Shown: positions 35,878 through 45,816, counted from the first letter of the stretch. The stretch: 64,000 bases of DNA from Serratia odorifera (GCF_900635445.1 NZ_LR134117.1:2108001-2172000); one strand, 5' to 3'. Translations and numbers: made by a program. The notes: a model not told the origin generated them from the sequence alone.

Positions 35878-37290
35878 ATGGCCACGTTTTTAAGCGAAGA
35901 CTTTTTATTGCATAACGAGTTTGCCCGGCGTTTGTATCACGAGTATGCGGCGCATCAGCCGATTTTTGACTATCACTGCCACCTGCCGCCGGAGCAGATT
36001 GCACAAAACTATCGCTTCAAAAATATGTACGACATCTGGTTGAAAGGCGATCACTATAAATGGCGCGCGATGCGCACCAACGGCGTGGCAGAGCGGTTAT
36101 GTACCGGCGATGCCGGCGATCGTGAAAAATTTGACGCCTGGGCCGCCACGGTACCGCATACCATTGGCAACCCGCTGTACCACTGGACGCATCTGGAACT
36201 GCGTCGCCCGTTCGGCATCATTGACACCTTGTTGTCGCCGAGCACCGCCGACGACATTTGGCAACGTGGCAACGCGCTGCTGGCGCAGGATGACTTCAGC
36301 GCGCGCGGTATCATGCAGCAGATGAATGTGAAGATGGTTGGCACCACCGACGATCCGATTGACGATCTGCGTCATCACCGGGCGATCGCCGCCGACGACG
36401 GTTTCAACATCAAAGTCCTGCCAAGCTGGCGGCCGGACAAAGCGTTTAACATCGATGCGCCAACCTTCACCGATTACCTGCAACAGCTGGAGGCCGCGGC
36501 GGATACCGCCATCAGCCGTTTTGATGATCTGCGTCAGGCATTGAAGAAACGCATGGATCATTTTGCCGCGCACGGCTGCAAGGTGGCGGATCATGCGTTG
36601 GACGTGGTGGTGTATGGCGAAGCAGACGATGCGACGCTGGATCGGATCCTGGCCGATCGTCGCAACGGTCAATTGCCGACGCCGCAACAAAGTGCCCAGT
36701 TCCGTAGCGCGGTACTGCTGTTCCTTGCGGCAGAATATCAACGCCGTGAATGGGTGCAGCAATATCACATCGGCGCATTGCGCAATAACAACAGCAACAT
36801 GTTTGCACGCATCGGGCCGGACATCGGCTTCGATTCCATCGACGATCGGCCACTGGCGCAGCCGCTGTCACGCTTGCTGGATGCGCAGGCGAAGCAGGGC
36901 GGACTGCCGAAGACCATCCTGTATTGCCTTAATCCGCGTGATAACGAAGTGATCGGGACGATGGTCGGCAATTTCCAGGGCGAAGGCACGCCAGGCAAGA
37001 TGCAATTTGGTTCCGGCTGGTGGTTCAACGATCAGAAAGACGGTATGCAGCGCCAGATGACGCAATTGGCGCAGTTGGGCCTGCTGAGCCGTTTTGTTGG
37101 CATGCTCACCGACAGCCGCAGCTTCTTGTCTTATACACGCCATGAATATTTCCGTCGCATCCTGTGCCAGATGATTGGCCGCTGGGTGGAAGATGGCGAA
37201 GCGCCGGCTGATATCACGCTGTTGGGCGAGATGGTGCAGAACATCTGCTTCGACAATGCCAAAAATTACTTTGCCATTGAACTGGCGTAG
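35878..37290 (+). CDS. uxaC: UxaC, glucuronate/galacturonate isomerase
   Basis: UxaC converts glucuronate to fructuronate and galacturonate to tagaturonate, the first intracellular step of hexuronate use. The 470-residue enzyme is an amidohydrolase-fold protein with the metal-binding FDYHCHLPPEQIA (His-x-His) near residue 28. Also visible are GTTDDP and the C-terminal GMLTDSRSFLSYTRHEYFRR. Length matches E. coli (470). It begins the uxaCA operon, divergent from exuT. Confidence 0.97.
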   Translation: MATFLSEDFLLHNEFARRLYHEYAAHQPIFDYHCHLPPEQIAQNYRFKNMYDIWLKGDHYKWRAMRTNGVAERLCTGDAGDREKFDAWAATVPHTIGNPLYHWTHLELRRPFGIIDTLLSPSTADDIWQRGNALLAQDDFSARGIMQQMNVKMVGTTDDPIDDLRHHRAIAADDGFNIKVLPSWRPDKAFNIDAPTFTDYLQQLEAAADTAISRFDDLRQALKKRMDHFAAHGCKVADHALDVVVYGEADDATLDRILADRRNGQLPTPQQSAQFRSAVLLFLAAEYQRREWVQQYHIGALRNNNSNMFARIGPDIGFDSIDDRPLAQPLSRLLDAQAKQGGLPKTILYCLNPRDNEVIGTMVGNFQGEGTPGKMQFGSGWWFNDQKDGMQRQMTQLAQLGLLSRFVGMLTDSRSFLSYTRHEYFRRILCQMIGRWVEDGEAPADITLLGEMVQNICFDNAKNYFAIELA

Positions 37291-37315
37291 CCATCGTTAA
37301 GGTTGGTGTAAGTCT

Positions 37316-38806
37316 ATGCAAAGCATCATTAAAATTCATTCATTGGATAATGTGGCGGTGGCGCTACAGGATCTGGACGCTGGCGAAACGCTGACCCAGG
37401 ACGCGATAGCCCTGACGCTGCCGCAGCCGGTAGTGCGTGGACACAAGTTTGCGCTGGTGCCGATTGCCGCCGGCGAGATGATCATCAAATACGGTTTGCC
37501 GATCGGTCATGCACTGACGGCGATTGCGCCGGGCGAACATATTCATTCGCAGAATGCCAAAACCAACCTGAGTGAGGTGGACAGCTACCAGTATCAGCCG
37601 GAATTCCCGACGCTGCCGCCTCAGGCAGCCGATCGTCAGGTGCAGATCTACCGTCGCAGTAATGGCGAGGTAGGGATCCGCAATGAACTGTGGATCATTC
37701 CGACCGTGGGCTGCGTTAACGGTATCGCGCGGCAGATCCAGCAGCGTTTTCTGAAGGAGACCGCGGACGCGCCGGGCATTGACGGCGTGCATCTGTTTAG
37801 CCACCCGTTCGGTTGCTCGCAGCTGGGTCAGGACCATGAAAATACCCGCACCATGCTGCAAAATATGGTGCGCCACCCGAACGCCGGAGCCGTGTTGGTG
37901 ATTGGCCTGGGGTGTGAAAACAATCAGGTCGATACGTTTCGCAGCACCTTGGGCGAGGTGGATGACGCGCGGGTGCGCTTTATGATTTGCCAGCAGCAGG
38001 ACGACGAGGTCGAAGCCGGCCTGGCGCTGCTGCATATGCTGTATCAGGCGATGCGTGACGACCGTCGTCAACCGGGCAGGCTGAGCGAACTGAAGTTTGG
38101 CTTGGAGTGCGGCGGTTCGGATGGACTGTCTGGCATCACCGCCAACCCGTTGCTCGGGCGTTTTTCGGATTATGTGATCGCCAACGGCGGCACCAGCGTA
38201 CTGACCGAAGTGCCGGAAATGTTCGGTGCAGAGCGTATTTTGATGAGCCGCTGCCGCGATCGGCAAACCTTTGAGAAAACCGTCAGCATGGTCAATGAAT
38301 TCAAGCAGTATTTCCTCGATCACCACCAGCCGATTTATGAAAACCCCTCGCCAGGCAATAAGGCAGGCGGCATAACCACGCTGGAGGAGAAATCGCTCGG
38401 CTGTACGCAAAAGGCCGGGCAGAGCCAGGTGGTGGACGTGTTGAAATACGGCGAACGGTTACGGCAGCCGGGGTTAAATCTGCTCAGCGCGCCGGGCAAC
38501 GATGCGGTGGCGACCAGTGCGCTGGCCGGTGCCGGTTGCCATATGGTGTTGTTCAGCACCGGGCGTGGCACGCCGTACGGCGGCTTTGTCCCCACCATCA
38601 AACTGGCGACCAACAGTGAACTGGCGGCAAAAAAACCGCACTGGATCGACTTTGATGCCGGTCGGCTGATCCACGGTATGCCGATGGAACAACTGCTGGC
38701 GCAGTTCGTTGATGCGATCGTTGAGATTGCCAATGGGAAATCGGCAAAAAATGAGCTGAATGATTTCCGCGAACTGGCGATTTTTAAGAGCGGCGTCACA
38801 TTGTAA
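37316..38806 (+). CDS. uxaA: UxaA, altronate dehydratase
   Basis: UxaA dehydrates altronate to 2-keto-3-deoxygluconate. The 496-residue protein has the small N-terminal SAF-like domain (about residues 1-75), a linker and the large UxaA domain with VGCVNGIARQIQQRF, FSHPFGCSQLGQDHE and GLECGGSDGLSG. Length matches E. coli (495). It starts 25 bp after uxaC. uxaB is not in this window. Confidence 0.97.
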   Translation: MQSIIKIHSLDNVAVALQDLDAGETLTQDAIALTLPQPVVRGHKFALVPIAAGEMIIKYGLPIGHALTAIAPGEHIHSQNAKTNLSEVDSYQYQPEFPTLPPQAADRQVQIYRRSNGEVGIRNELWIIPTVGCVNGIARQIQQRFLKETADAPGIDGVHLFSHPFGCSQLGQDHENTRTMLQNMVRHPNAGAVLVIGLGCENNQVDTFRSTLGEVDDARVRFMICQQQDDEVEAGLALLHMLYQAMRDDRRQPGRLSELKFGLECGGSDGLSGITANPLLGRFSDYVIANGGTSVLTEVPEMFGAERILMSRCRDRQTFEKTVSMVNEFKQYFLDHHQPIYENPSPGNKAGGITTLEEKSLGCTQKAGQSQVVDVLKYGERLRQPGLNLLSAPGNDAVATSALAGAGCHMVLFSTGRGTPYGGFVPTIKLATNSELAAKKPHWIDFDAGRLIHGMPMEQLLAQFVDAIVEIANGKSAKNELNDFRELAIFKSGVTL

Positions 38807-38816
38807 AGCGTTAGCG

Positions 38817-38866
38817 GCGGGAGTAACATAAAACGGCGTTTCATTTTATCTGCCGTTTTCTCCCGC
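38817..38866 (+). promoter_or_regulatory. Two-tier stem-loop between uxaA and ygjV
   Basis: An outer stem GCGGGAG/CTCCCGC (38817-38823 with 38860-38866) encloses an inner stem AAAACGGC/GCCGTTTT (38830-38837 with 38852-38859). The whole ends 13 bases before the ygjV ATG, just before its ribosome-binding site. The inner stem with its TTTT may terminate or attenuate uxaCA transcripts. The structure is seen; the function is inferred. Confidence 0.55.
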
Positions 38867-38879
38867 ATCAGGATGTTTC

Positions 38880-39443
38880 ATGACCTTTTATTGGTTTGCT
38901 CAAGCCGTGGGCGTGCTGGCGTTTTTAATTGGCATCACCAGCTTCTTCAACCGTGACGATCGGCGTTTTAAACTGCAACTGTCCGGCTACAGTCTGACTA
39001 TCGGTATCCATTTCCTGCTGATGGGGGCCAACGCCGCCGGCAGCAGCGCCTTGCTCAGCGCCTGTCGTAACCTGGTGTCGATCCGTACCCGCAATCTATG
39101 GGTGATGTGGGTTTTTCTTGGCCTGACGCTGGTGATGGGGGTGACGCGCTTTACTTACTGGATCGAGTTGCTGCCGGTATTTGGCACCTCGATCAGCACC
39201 TGGGCGCTATTTCGTACCCGCGGTCTGACCATGCGCTGCATCATGTGGTGTTCCACCGCCTGCTGGGTGACGCACAACGTTTGGCTGGGATCGATCGGCG
39301 GTTCGCTGATCGAGGGCAGTTTTCTGCTGCTGAACGGCTTCAATATTATTCGTTTCCGCCGCCTGCAACTGCGCGGCGTTGACCCGTTCGCGGCCGAAAA
39401 AAAGGCGCCCGAAGGGCGCCTGATTCAGCAGAATGACGTTTAA
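38880..39443 (+). CDS. ygjV: YgjV, inner-membrane protein
   Basis: The 187-residue protein has about five hydrophobic segments and belongs to the YgjV family of enterobacterial inner-membrane proteins without known function. It follows uxaA at 73 bp, as in E. coli. A long stem-loop lies just before its start. Its last 4 bp overlap the end of the convergent sstT, which is tight packing with no room for a terminator outside the coding sequences. Confidence 0.9.
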   Translation: MTFYWFAQAVGVLAFLIGITSFFNRDDRRFKLQLSGYSLTIGIHFLLMGANAAGSSALLSACRNLVSIRTRNLWVMWVFLGLTLVMGVTRFTYWIELLPVFGTSISTWALFRTRGLTMRCIMWCSTACWVTHNVWLGSIGGSLIEGSFLLLNGFNIIRFRRLQLRGVDPFAAEKKAPEGRLIQQNDV

Positions 39444-40675
39444 CGCGTCTTCAGTGGATCGTCATTGGCCAGCCGCTGGTCTTCGGCCTGACAGGCCGCC
39501 GCGGTGAACAACACGTCGGTGGAAGAATTCAGCGCGGTTTCCGCAGAATCTTGCAGTACGCCAATGATAAAGCCGACGGCAACCACCTGCATGGCAACGT
39601 CGTTTGGAATGCCGAACATATTACACGCCAGCGGAATCAACAGCAGCGATCCACCTGCCACGCCAGACGCGCCACAGGCGCACACCGCCGCGACCACGCT
39701 TAACAGCAATGCGGTGGGAATATCGACCGCAATCCCAAGCGTATGCACCGCTGCCAGCGTCAGTACGGTGATGGTGATAGCCGCACCGGCCATATTGATG
39801 GTGGCTCCCAGCGGAATGGAGACCGAATAGGTGTCTTCGTTCAGGTTCAGCTTCTTGCACAGTTCCATGTTAACGGGAATGTTGGCCGCCGAGCTGCGGG
39901 TGAAGAAGGCGGTGACGCCGCTTTCACGCAGGCAGGTGAGCACCAGCGGATACGGATTGCGGCGAATCTTCCAGTAAACGATCAGCGGGTTCAGCACCAG
40001 CGCCACCAGCAGCATGCAGCCGATCAGTACCATCAGCAACTGCGCATAGCCCCACAGTGCGCCAAAACCGGTATCTGCCAGCGTTGACGCCACCAGGCCG
40101 AAAATCCCCAGCGGTGCGCAGCGGATCACCGCTCGTACCACCATGGTGACGGCATGTGACATATCGTTGATCAGCGATTTGGTGCTGTCGGCAGCGTGGC
40201 GCAGCGCCAGTCCAAGACCGATGGCCCATGCCAGAATGCCGATGTAGTTACCGTTGATCAGCGCGTGGAACGGGTTGGCCACTACGCTCATCAGCAGGCC
40301 TTTCAGTACTTCCACAATGCCGCCCGGTGGATTGATATCGACGTTGCCAGTCACCAGCGCCAGGTTGGACGGGAAGGCGAAGCTGACCAGAACCGCGACC
40401 AGCGCCGCGGCAAAGGTGCCCAGCAGATAGAGGAACAGGATCGGGCGGATATTGGTTTTCTGCCCCTGCTTGTGGTTGGCGATGGACGCCATCACCAGCA
40501 CCATTACCAGCACCGGCGCCACCGCTTTCAATGCGCCGACGAACAGTGAGCCAAGCAGGCCGACGGCCGATGCCGCGGCAGGAGAGAGAAAGGCCAGCAG
40601 GATGCCGGCAATCAGGCCGACCAGAATTTGTTTAACCAGGCTGCCCTGTGTAATGCGCGTAAGTATTTTATGCAT
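39440..40675 (-). CDS. sstT: SstT, sodium:serine/threonine symporter
   Basis: SstT imports serine and threonine with sodium (DAACS/SLC1 family). The ATG at 40675 gives a 411-residue product (E. coli 414). Conserved segments are HGSLVKQ-like RITQGSLVKQILVGL, GQKTNIRPILFLYLLGTF, RSSAANIPVNMELC and the substrate region PLGATINMAGAAIT. An in-frame ATG at 40726 adds a hydrophilic stretch not seen in homologues. Confidence 0.96.
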   Translation of the reverse strand: MHKILTRITQGSLVKQILVGLIAGILLAFLSPAAASAVGLLGSLFVGALKAVAPVLVMVLVMASIANHKQGQKTNIRPILFLYLLGTFAAALVAVLVSFAFPSNLALVTGNVDINPPGGIVEVLKGLLMSVVANPFHALINGNYIGILAWAIGLGLALRHAADSTKSLINDMSHAVTMVVRAVIRCAPLGIFGLVASTLADTGFGALWGYAQLLMVLIGCMLLVALVLNPLIVYWKIRRNPYPLVLTCLRESGVTAFFTRSSAANIPVNMELCKKLNLNEDTYSVSIPLGATINMAGAAITITVLTLAAVHTLGIAVDIPTALLLSVVAAVCACGASGVAGGSLLLIPLACNMFGIPNDVAMQVVAVGFIIGVLQDSAETALNSSTDVLFTAAACQAEDQRLANDDPLKTR

Positions 40676-40953
40676 GATGCTTTTTTGCGTTTCCGCTTCC
40701 TGATGATGTTGCGTACTGGGGTGCAACGCCTCGGCAGGAACATTGCCGGGCGTTTTATACGCACCTGTTACGAAGTGTGTTTGCCGAATCAGTATTCAGC
40801 AAACACACAGGGTTGGAAAGAGGCAGAGGTGAAATTCTCAGCGCGGATCACTCTTGATAACATTCTGGTTACATTTGTGTGATCGCAATAACATTTGGCG
40901 TTTGGTGGCAATCGCCAGACAATCACAGGGCAGCAAGCCGCCCTGGTAACAGA

Positions 40954-41925
40954 TTATGGTGATTTTTGCGACAAGCGATCGTTACGGTGGTTAACCCAGG
41001 CGTTGATCGCCAGCGTCAGCGCCAGAATACCCGCTACCACGCCGAGCGAGATAGCGATCGGTATGTGGTAGAAATCGACGATCAGCATTTTGACGCCGAT
41101 AAACACCAGGATCACCGACAGGCCGTATTTCAGCATCGAGAAACGTTCCGCCACGTTGGCCAGCAGGAAGTACATGGCGCGCAAGCCCATGATGGCGAAC
41201 AGGTTGGAGGTCAGCACGATGAACGGATCGGTGGTGACGGCGAAAATGGCCGGGATACTGTCGACCGCGAAGATCACGTCGCTCAGTTCTACCAGAATCA
41301 GCACCAGCACCAGCGGTGTCGCAAACAGCAAGCCGTTGCGGCGCACGAAGAATTTCTCGCCTTCCAGGTTGTCGGTCATGCGCAGGTGGCTGCGTAGCCA
41401 TTTGACCAGCGGTTTGTCACCAATCGCGCCGTCATCTTCCTTCGCCAGCGCCATCTTGATGCCGGTAAATAGCAGGAAGGCACCGAACACATATAGCAAC
41501 CACGAAAATTGGGTAATCAGCCAACTGCCGGCGAAAATCATGATGGTACGCAGCACGATGGCGCCAAGCACGCCGTAGATCAGCACGCGGCGTTGCAGAT
41601 TGGCCGGAATGGAAAAATAGCTGAACAGCATCAGCCAGACGAAGACGTTGTCTACCGCCAGGGCTTTTTCAATCAGATAGCCGGTGAGGAACGCCAGTGC
41701 CTGGGTATCGGCCACCGCGCGACCGGCAGTTTCATTCAGGTAGTACCAGAAACCAAAGTTGAACAGCAGGGAAAGGCTGACCCACACCAACGACCAGCAG
41801 GCGGCCTGCTTCATCGACATGGTATGCGAGCCTTTGCGGCCCTGCAGCAGTAAATCTACGGCGAGCATCACCACTATGACGGCGGCGAAGCTGCCCCATA
41901 ACCACGGTGTGCCAACGGTATTCAT
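40954..41925 (-). CDS. alx: Alx, TerC-family membrane protein (manganese/alkaline pH)
   Basis: Alx is a TerC-family inner-membrane protein, induced by alkaline pH and linked to manganese export in E. coli. The 323-residue product (MNTVGTPWLWGSF) has about nine helices, the family core EKALAVDNVFVWLMLFSYF and ELSDVIFAVDSIPAIFAVT with its acidic metal-binding residues. Two adjacent ATGs are present; the second matches E. coli. Expression is probably set by the leader at about 41988-42122. Confidence 0.95.
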   Translation of the reverse strand: MNTVGTPWLWGSFAAVIVVMLAVDLLLQGRKGSHTMSMKQAACWSLVWVSLSLLFNFGFWYYLNETAGRAVADTQALAFLTGYLIEKALAVDNVFVWLMLFSYFSIPANLQRRVLIYGVLGAIVLRTIMIFAGSWLITQFSWLLYVFGAFLLFTGIKMALAKEDDGAIGDKPLVKWLRSHLRMTDNLEGEKFFVRRNGLLFATPLVLVLILVELSDVIFAVDSIPAIFAVTTDPFIVLTSNLFAIMGLRAMYFLLANVAERFSMLKYGLSVILVFIGVKMLIVDFYHIPIAISLGVVAGILALTLAINAWVNHRNDRLSQKSP

Positions 41926-41987
41926 CATCAGAGTATCCTTCAAAAACAAAAACGGCCAACGTCGGAAGGACGCTAGCCGCTCTATGA

Positions 41988-42122
41988 ACGCTATAAGCAA
42001 ACCTCGCCTCCCGGCAAGGTCTCACTTACAACGTTAATGAAGGTATTACACCTTGGCATCAAGTTGCCCGGTAACCGGATGCGTACGCATCGTAATGACG
42101 ATTGACCGGCAAATACCCGTAA
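41988..42122 (-). promoter_or_regulatory. alx leader: yybP-ykoY manganese/pH riboswitch (PRE/SraF)
   Basis: The 312-base gap before alx holds no gene. On the minus strand it contains GTGAGACCTTGCC, then GGGAGGCGAGGTTTGC, so that ACCTTGCC and GGCGAGGT can pair. This TGAGACC-headed helix is characteristic of the yybP-ykoY riboswitch. In E. coli the alx leader is the pH-responsive element PRE (SraF), which binds manganese. Aptamer ends are approximate, since the 5' GGGTA-type strand was placed by eye. Confidence 0.72.
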
Positions 42123-42237
42123 CTTTCTAAATTGTCGCTGTCTGGCGGCGATTTAAACGGTGTTGGGTATCAAAGTTACTCCCCTTTGCATGGCAAAAAG
42201 TAATGCAAAATGTGTCACCGGTCAACTTTTTAAACGC

Positions 42238-42970
42238 TTAGCCGGCTAATGCTTGCTGCGCGCCCAGGCTGACGACAAACCCCTGCAACAGCAACTGGCT
42301 AAACGGGGTGTCGCTAACCTGTTGTTGCTTCTGCTGATAATCCGCCAGGTTGTCCGGCTGCAGGTCGCCCAGCCAGCTCAGATAATGGTGCATGATGGCG
42401 CCGTTAAATTCCGGGTGGAACTGGGTGGTCAGCGCATTATCGCCATAGCGCAGGATCTGGTGGGGATCCGCGGCGGAGCGCGCCAGCACCTCGGCGCCCG
42501 GCGGTGGCGTCAGCACGCTTTGCGCGTGGATCAGATTGGCCTTGAAACGGGGAGGCAACATCATCAGCCGACGGTCGTTGGCACCGGCCGGCAGCAGTTC
42601 GATTTCCAGCGTACCGACTTCCATGCCGTTGGCAAGATAGCCGACCTCGCCGCCGAGGGCATCGGCCAGCAGTTGATGACCGTAACAGACGCCGAAGATC
42701 GGCAAACGGATGGCCATCGCCTGTCGTAGCCATTCGGCAGCCTGTTCGCTCCATGGCAACCGTTCGGTAAACCATTGCCGGAGATCCGGTAATCACCACG
42801 CCGCAATAGGCCGCAGGCGACTGCGGCTGTTCGCCGGACGGAAGATGAACGATATGCAGGCGTTCAGCGGCGATATGCCCCTGTTGCAGAAACATCTGCT
42901 CAAAATTGGCCTGCGTCTGTTGAATGGCCTCCGGTGCATCGCCGGTCTGCATCAAGAGCAAGGGTTTCAT
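42238..42970 (-). pseudogene. Class I glutamine amidotransferase (GMP synthase-like), frameshifted
   Basis: The two halves together form a GATase-1 protein of 243 residues. The N-terminal half begins MKPLLLMQTGDAPEAI and contains CGVVITGSPAMV. The C-terminal half has PIFGVCYGHQLLADALGG with the nucleophilic Cys and TQFHPEF with the catalytic His. The break is at AAA (plus strand, 42769-42771); removing one base joins AMVTERLPWSEQ. It lies 1 bp after ygjR and is probably co-transcribed with it. The substrate is unknown; related proteins hydrolyse gamma-glutamyl amides. Confidence 0.85.
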
Positions 42971-42971
42971 T

Positions 42972-43952
42972 TCATACTCCATCGGCCGGGAATACCACGC
43001 CGGTCTGACGGCGGATTTCGGTCAGCAGGGTGGCGACGATACGCGAGTTTTCCAGACCGGCATGCTCCACCTGGTTGTTTTCCACCAGCGCGGCGAACGC
43101 CATGGCCTCATACAGCATGGTATTGATGTGCTGCGGCTGGCTTAAATCCTGACGACTGCCGCCGCGCGGCGTCAGTGCAACGCTCTGGCATTCAGAAATT
43201 CCTTCGATGACCAGCGTGCCGTCTTCACCCTGAATTTCGCTGGGAATGGCGGAGTTACTGACTTTCGAATGGCTGAGGGTGACGTCGAAATCACCATAGT
43301 TCAGGCAGACGGTGCCGTGGGCGTCAACGCCGGTATCCAGTAACGCTGCGCTGGCCAGCACCGACTGCGGTGCGCCGAACAGCGTGACCGCGCTGGCCAG
43401 ACAGTAATAGCCGATGTCCATGATCGAACCGTTGGAGAACTGCGGGTTAAAGGTGTTCGGATTTTCTCCTGCCAGATAACGCGGATAGCGCGACGAATAC
43501 TGGCAATAATTGATAAATGCCTTACGCAGCTTGCCGACCTGCGGCAGCGTCTGCTGCAGGGTAATAAAGTTCGGTAAATGGGCGCTTTTGAACGCTTCGA
43601 ACAGCACGACCTGATTGGCACGCGCGCAGGCCAGCAGTTGTTCCACTTCTTTCAGGTTGGATGCCAGCGGCTTTTCGCAAATAACGTGTTTTTTATGGCT
43701 GAGAAACAGCAGCGACTGCGGGCAGTGCAGAGAGTTCGGGCTGGCGATATACACCGCATCAATCACGTCGGATTGCGCCAGCGCCTCGAGGGAATCGAAA
43801 AAATGCGCGATATGATAGTTGGCGCCAAACGCCTTTGCCTGTTCCAGACGGCGTGAATAGACCGCAGTCAGTTTGAGTTTGCCGCTTTCATGGGCGGCAT
43901 CGATAAAGCGTTCGGTAATCCAGTTGGTGCCAACAACGGCAAAACGAATCAT
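42972..43952 (-). CDS. ygjR: YgjR, Gfo/Idh/MocA-family oxidoreductase
   Basis: The 326-residue protein is an NAD(P)-dependent oxidoreductase with an N-terminal Rossmann fold (FAVVGTNWITERF), the EKP signature (VICEKPLASN) and a C-terminal substrate domain. It is close to E. coli YgjR, whose substrate is unknown. The ATG at 43952 matches homologues. Its stop is 1 bp from the amidotransferase start. Confidence 0.92.
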   Translation of the reverse strand: MIRFAVVGTNWITERFIDAAHESGKLKLTAVYSRRLEQAKAFGANYHIAHFFDSLEALAQSDVIDAVYIASPNSLHCPQSLLFLSHKKHVICEKPLASNLKEVEQLLACARANQVVLFEAFKSAHLPNFITLQQTLPQVGKLRKAFINYCQYSSRYPRYLAGENPNTFNPQFSNGSIMDIGYYCLASAVTLFGAPQSVLASAALLDTGVDAHGTVCLNYGDFDVTLSHSKVSNSAIPSEIQGEDGTLVIEGISECQSVALTPRGGSRQDLSQPQHINTMLYEAMAFAALVENNQVEHAGLENSRIVATLLTEIRRQTGVVFPADGV

Positions 43953-44009
43953 AGCTAACTCCGGTTCCCAGACCCTAAAACAGCAGATTAGCATGCCGTT
44001 GGCAGAATC

Positions 44010-44522
44010 TCACCGCTGCGAATAGAGTTCGCCAAATAACGAAAGGTGGGTCAGATACAGCCGGGTATCGAACTCCAACTGGTGGTAGTTTGGCTCCATA
44101 TGGCAGCACAGATTATAAAACGCCTTGTTGTGATCCTTTTCTTTCAGATGCGCCAATTCATGCACCACGATCATGCGCAGAAAGGCCTCCGGCGCGGTTT
44201 TGAACACCGTCGCCACGCGGATTTCCGCCTTGGCTTTCAGTTTACCGCCCTGCACGCGCGAAATGGCGGTATGCAGCCCCAGGGCATGCTTCATGACGTG
44301 GATCTTGCCATCGTAAGCCACTTTGCTCACCTGCTGGGCATTGCGCAAATACTGGTTCTTCAGATCGAGGGTAAACTGATACAACGCCTTGTCGGTCGTG
44401 CGGTCGTGGATCTGCGGATAGCGTTGTAACAGCACTTCGCCAAGACGTTGCTGGTGGATCAGCTGTTGCACCTGGGTTTGCAGATGATCGGGGTAACCTT
44501 GCAGGTAAGCGAGTTCGGGCAT
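44010..44522 (-). CDS. ygjP: YgjP, M48-like metallohydrolase (UTP pyrophosphatase family)
   Basis: The 170-residue protein carries the zinc-metalloprotease-type motif VVHELAHLKEKDH (HExxH plus downstream His) of the DUF45/YgjP family. E. coli YgjP has been reported to hydrolyse UTP. The ATG at 44522 (MPELAYLQGYPDHL) matches the E. coli start; the frame upstream to 44606 is not conserved. It is divergent from rlmG. Confidence 0.92.
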   Translation of the reverse strand: MPELAYLQGYPDHLQTQVQQLIHQQRLGEVLLQRYPQIHDRTTDKALYQFTLDLKNQYLRNAQQVSKVAYDGKIHVMKHALGLHTAISRVQGGKLKAKAEIRVATVFKTAPEAFLRMIVVHELAHLKEKDHNKAFYNLCCHMEPNYHQLEFDTRLYLTHLSLFGELYSQR

Positions 44523-44672
44523 GGCGTCACGGTCTTTAAGGGTTATCTGGCCGCCCATTGTAGGATGTTTTTTCGCACAAAACCCATAAAGGGCAATTAA
44601 TACCAAAAAACATTTTACTGATGGCCGTTTTTAGGGGATAAACAGCCCAAATTTTAACAGTCAGGAGGGGCA

Positions 44673-45812
44673 ATGAGCCAACTCGATCTGGGAACACGGC
44701 AACTTGAGCTGGAGCGTTATCCCCATCAGGAAGCCGCCACCCAATTACAGGCATGGGAAGCGGCGGATGAATATCTGCTGCAACAGATTGAAAATACAGA
44801 CTTCGGCGGCCGGCCGGTGGTGATTTTCAATGACAGTTTTGGTGCGCTGACCTGCGCACTGCACGCGTTGAATCCCTACAGCGTCAGCGATTCTTACGTC
44901 AGCCAACTGGCTACGCGCCACAATCTGGCCTTGAACGGTCTGGATGCCGAGCCGGTCACGCTGCTGGGCAGCCTGGATGCGTTGCCTGCCGCGCCGGCGC
45001 TGGTGCTGATCAAAGTGCCGAAGGCGCTGGCACTGCTGGAACAGCAACTGCGCGCGCTGCGCAAGGTGGTGGCGCCGGATACGGTGATTATCGGTGGCGC
45101 CAAGGTGCGTGATATCCATACTTCGACGCTGCAACTGTTCGAACAGCTGCTTGGGCCGACGCGTACCACGCTGGCGTGGAAAAAGGCGCGCCTGATCAAC
45201 TGCCAGGTGGCGGACATCGTGCCGCCGGCCGCGGCGGAAACCACCGACTGGCTGCTGGACGGCACCGACATGCTGATCCACAACCACGCCAACGTATTTT
45301 CCCGTGGTGGCCTGGATATCGGCGCACGTCTGTTCCTGGAAAACCTGCCGAGCGATCTGAGCGGCGAGATTATCGATCTGGGCTGCGGCAACGGCGTCGT
45401 TGGTTTGACGGCGCTGCGGCAAAACCCGGACGCGCAGCTGACCTTCGTCGATGAATCCTATATGGCGGTGGCATCCAGCGAGCTGAATGTTAAACACAAC
45501 CTGCCGCAGGATGTGGAGCGTTGCCAGTTTATCGTCAACAATTCGCTGGCGGGGATGGAAGGCGGCAGTGCGCAGGTAGTGCTGTGTAATCCACCGTTCC
45601 ACCAGCAGCATGCGATTACCGACGAAACCGCCTGGCAAATGTTCCTCGATGCCAAGCGTTGCCTGAAGGTGGGCGGGGAACTGCGCATCGTCGGCAACCG
45701 CCATCTGGATTACTACCAGAAGCTGAAGCGCTTGTTTGGCAACTGTGTAACGGTGGCTTCGAACCAGAAGTTCCTGGTGCTGAAGTCGGTCAAGACCGGT
45801 GCACGTTACTGA
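44673..45812 (+). CDS. rlmG: RlmG, 23S rRNA m2G1835 methyltransferase
   Basis: RlmG methylates N2 of G1835 in 23S rRNA. The 379-residue protein has the tandem RsmC/RlmG layout: a degenerate N-terminal methyltransferase-like domain and an active C-terminal one. The latter has the SAM motif DLGCGNGVVGL and the catalytic NPPF motif (CNPPFHQQH). Length matches E. coli (378). A good AGGAGGGG-type ribosome site precedes the ATG. Confidence 0.96.
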   Translation: MSQLDLGTRQLELERYPHQEAATQLQAWEAADEYLLQQIENTDFGGRPVVIFNDSFGALTCALHALNPYSVSDSYVSQLATRHNLALNGLDAEPVTLLGSLDALPAAPALVLIKVPKALALLEQQLRALRKVVAPDTVIIGGAKVRDIHTSTLQLFEQLLGPTRTTLAWKKARLINCQVADIVPPAAAETTDWLLDGTDMLIHNHANVFSRGGLDIGARLFLENLPSDLSGEIIDLGCGNGVVGLTALRQNPDAQLTFVDESYMAVASSELNVKHNLPQDVERCQFIVNNSLAGMEGGSAQVVLCNPPFHQQHAITDETAWQMFLDAKRCLKVGGELRIVGNRHLDYYQKLKRLFGNCVTVASNQKFLVLKSVKTGARY

Positions 45813-45816
45813 TGTG

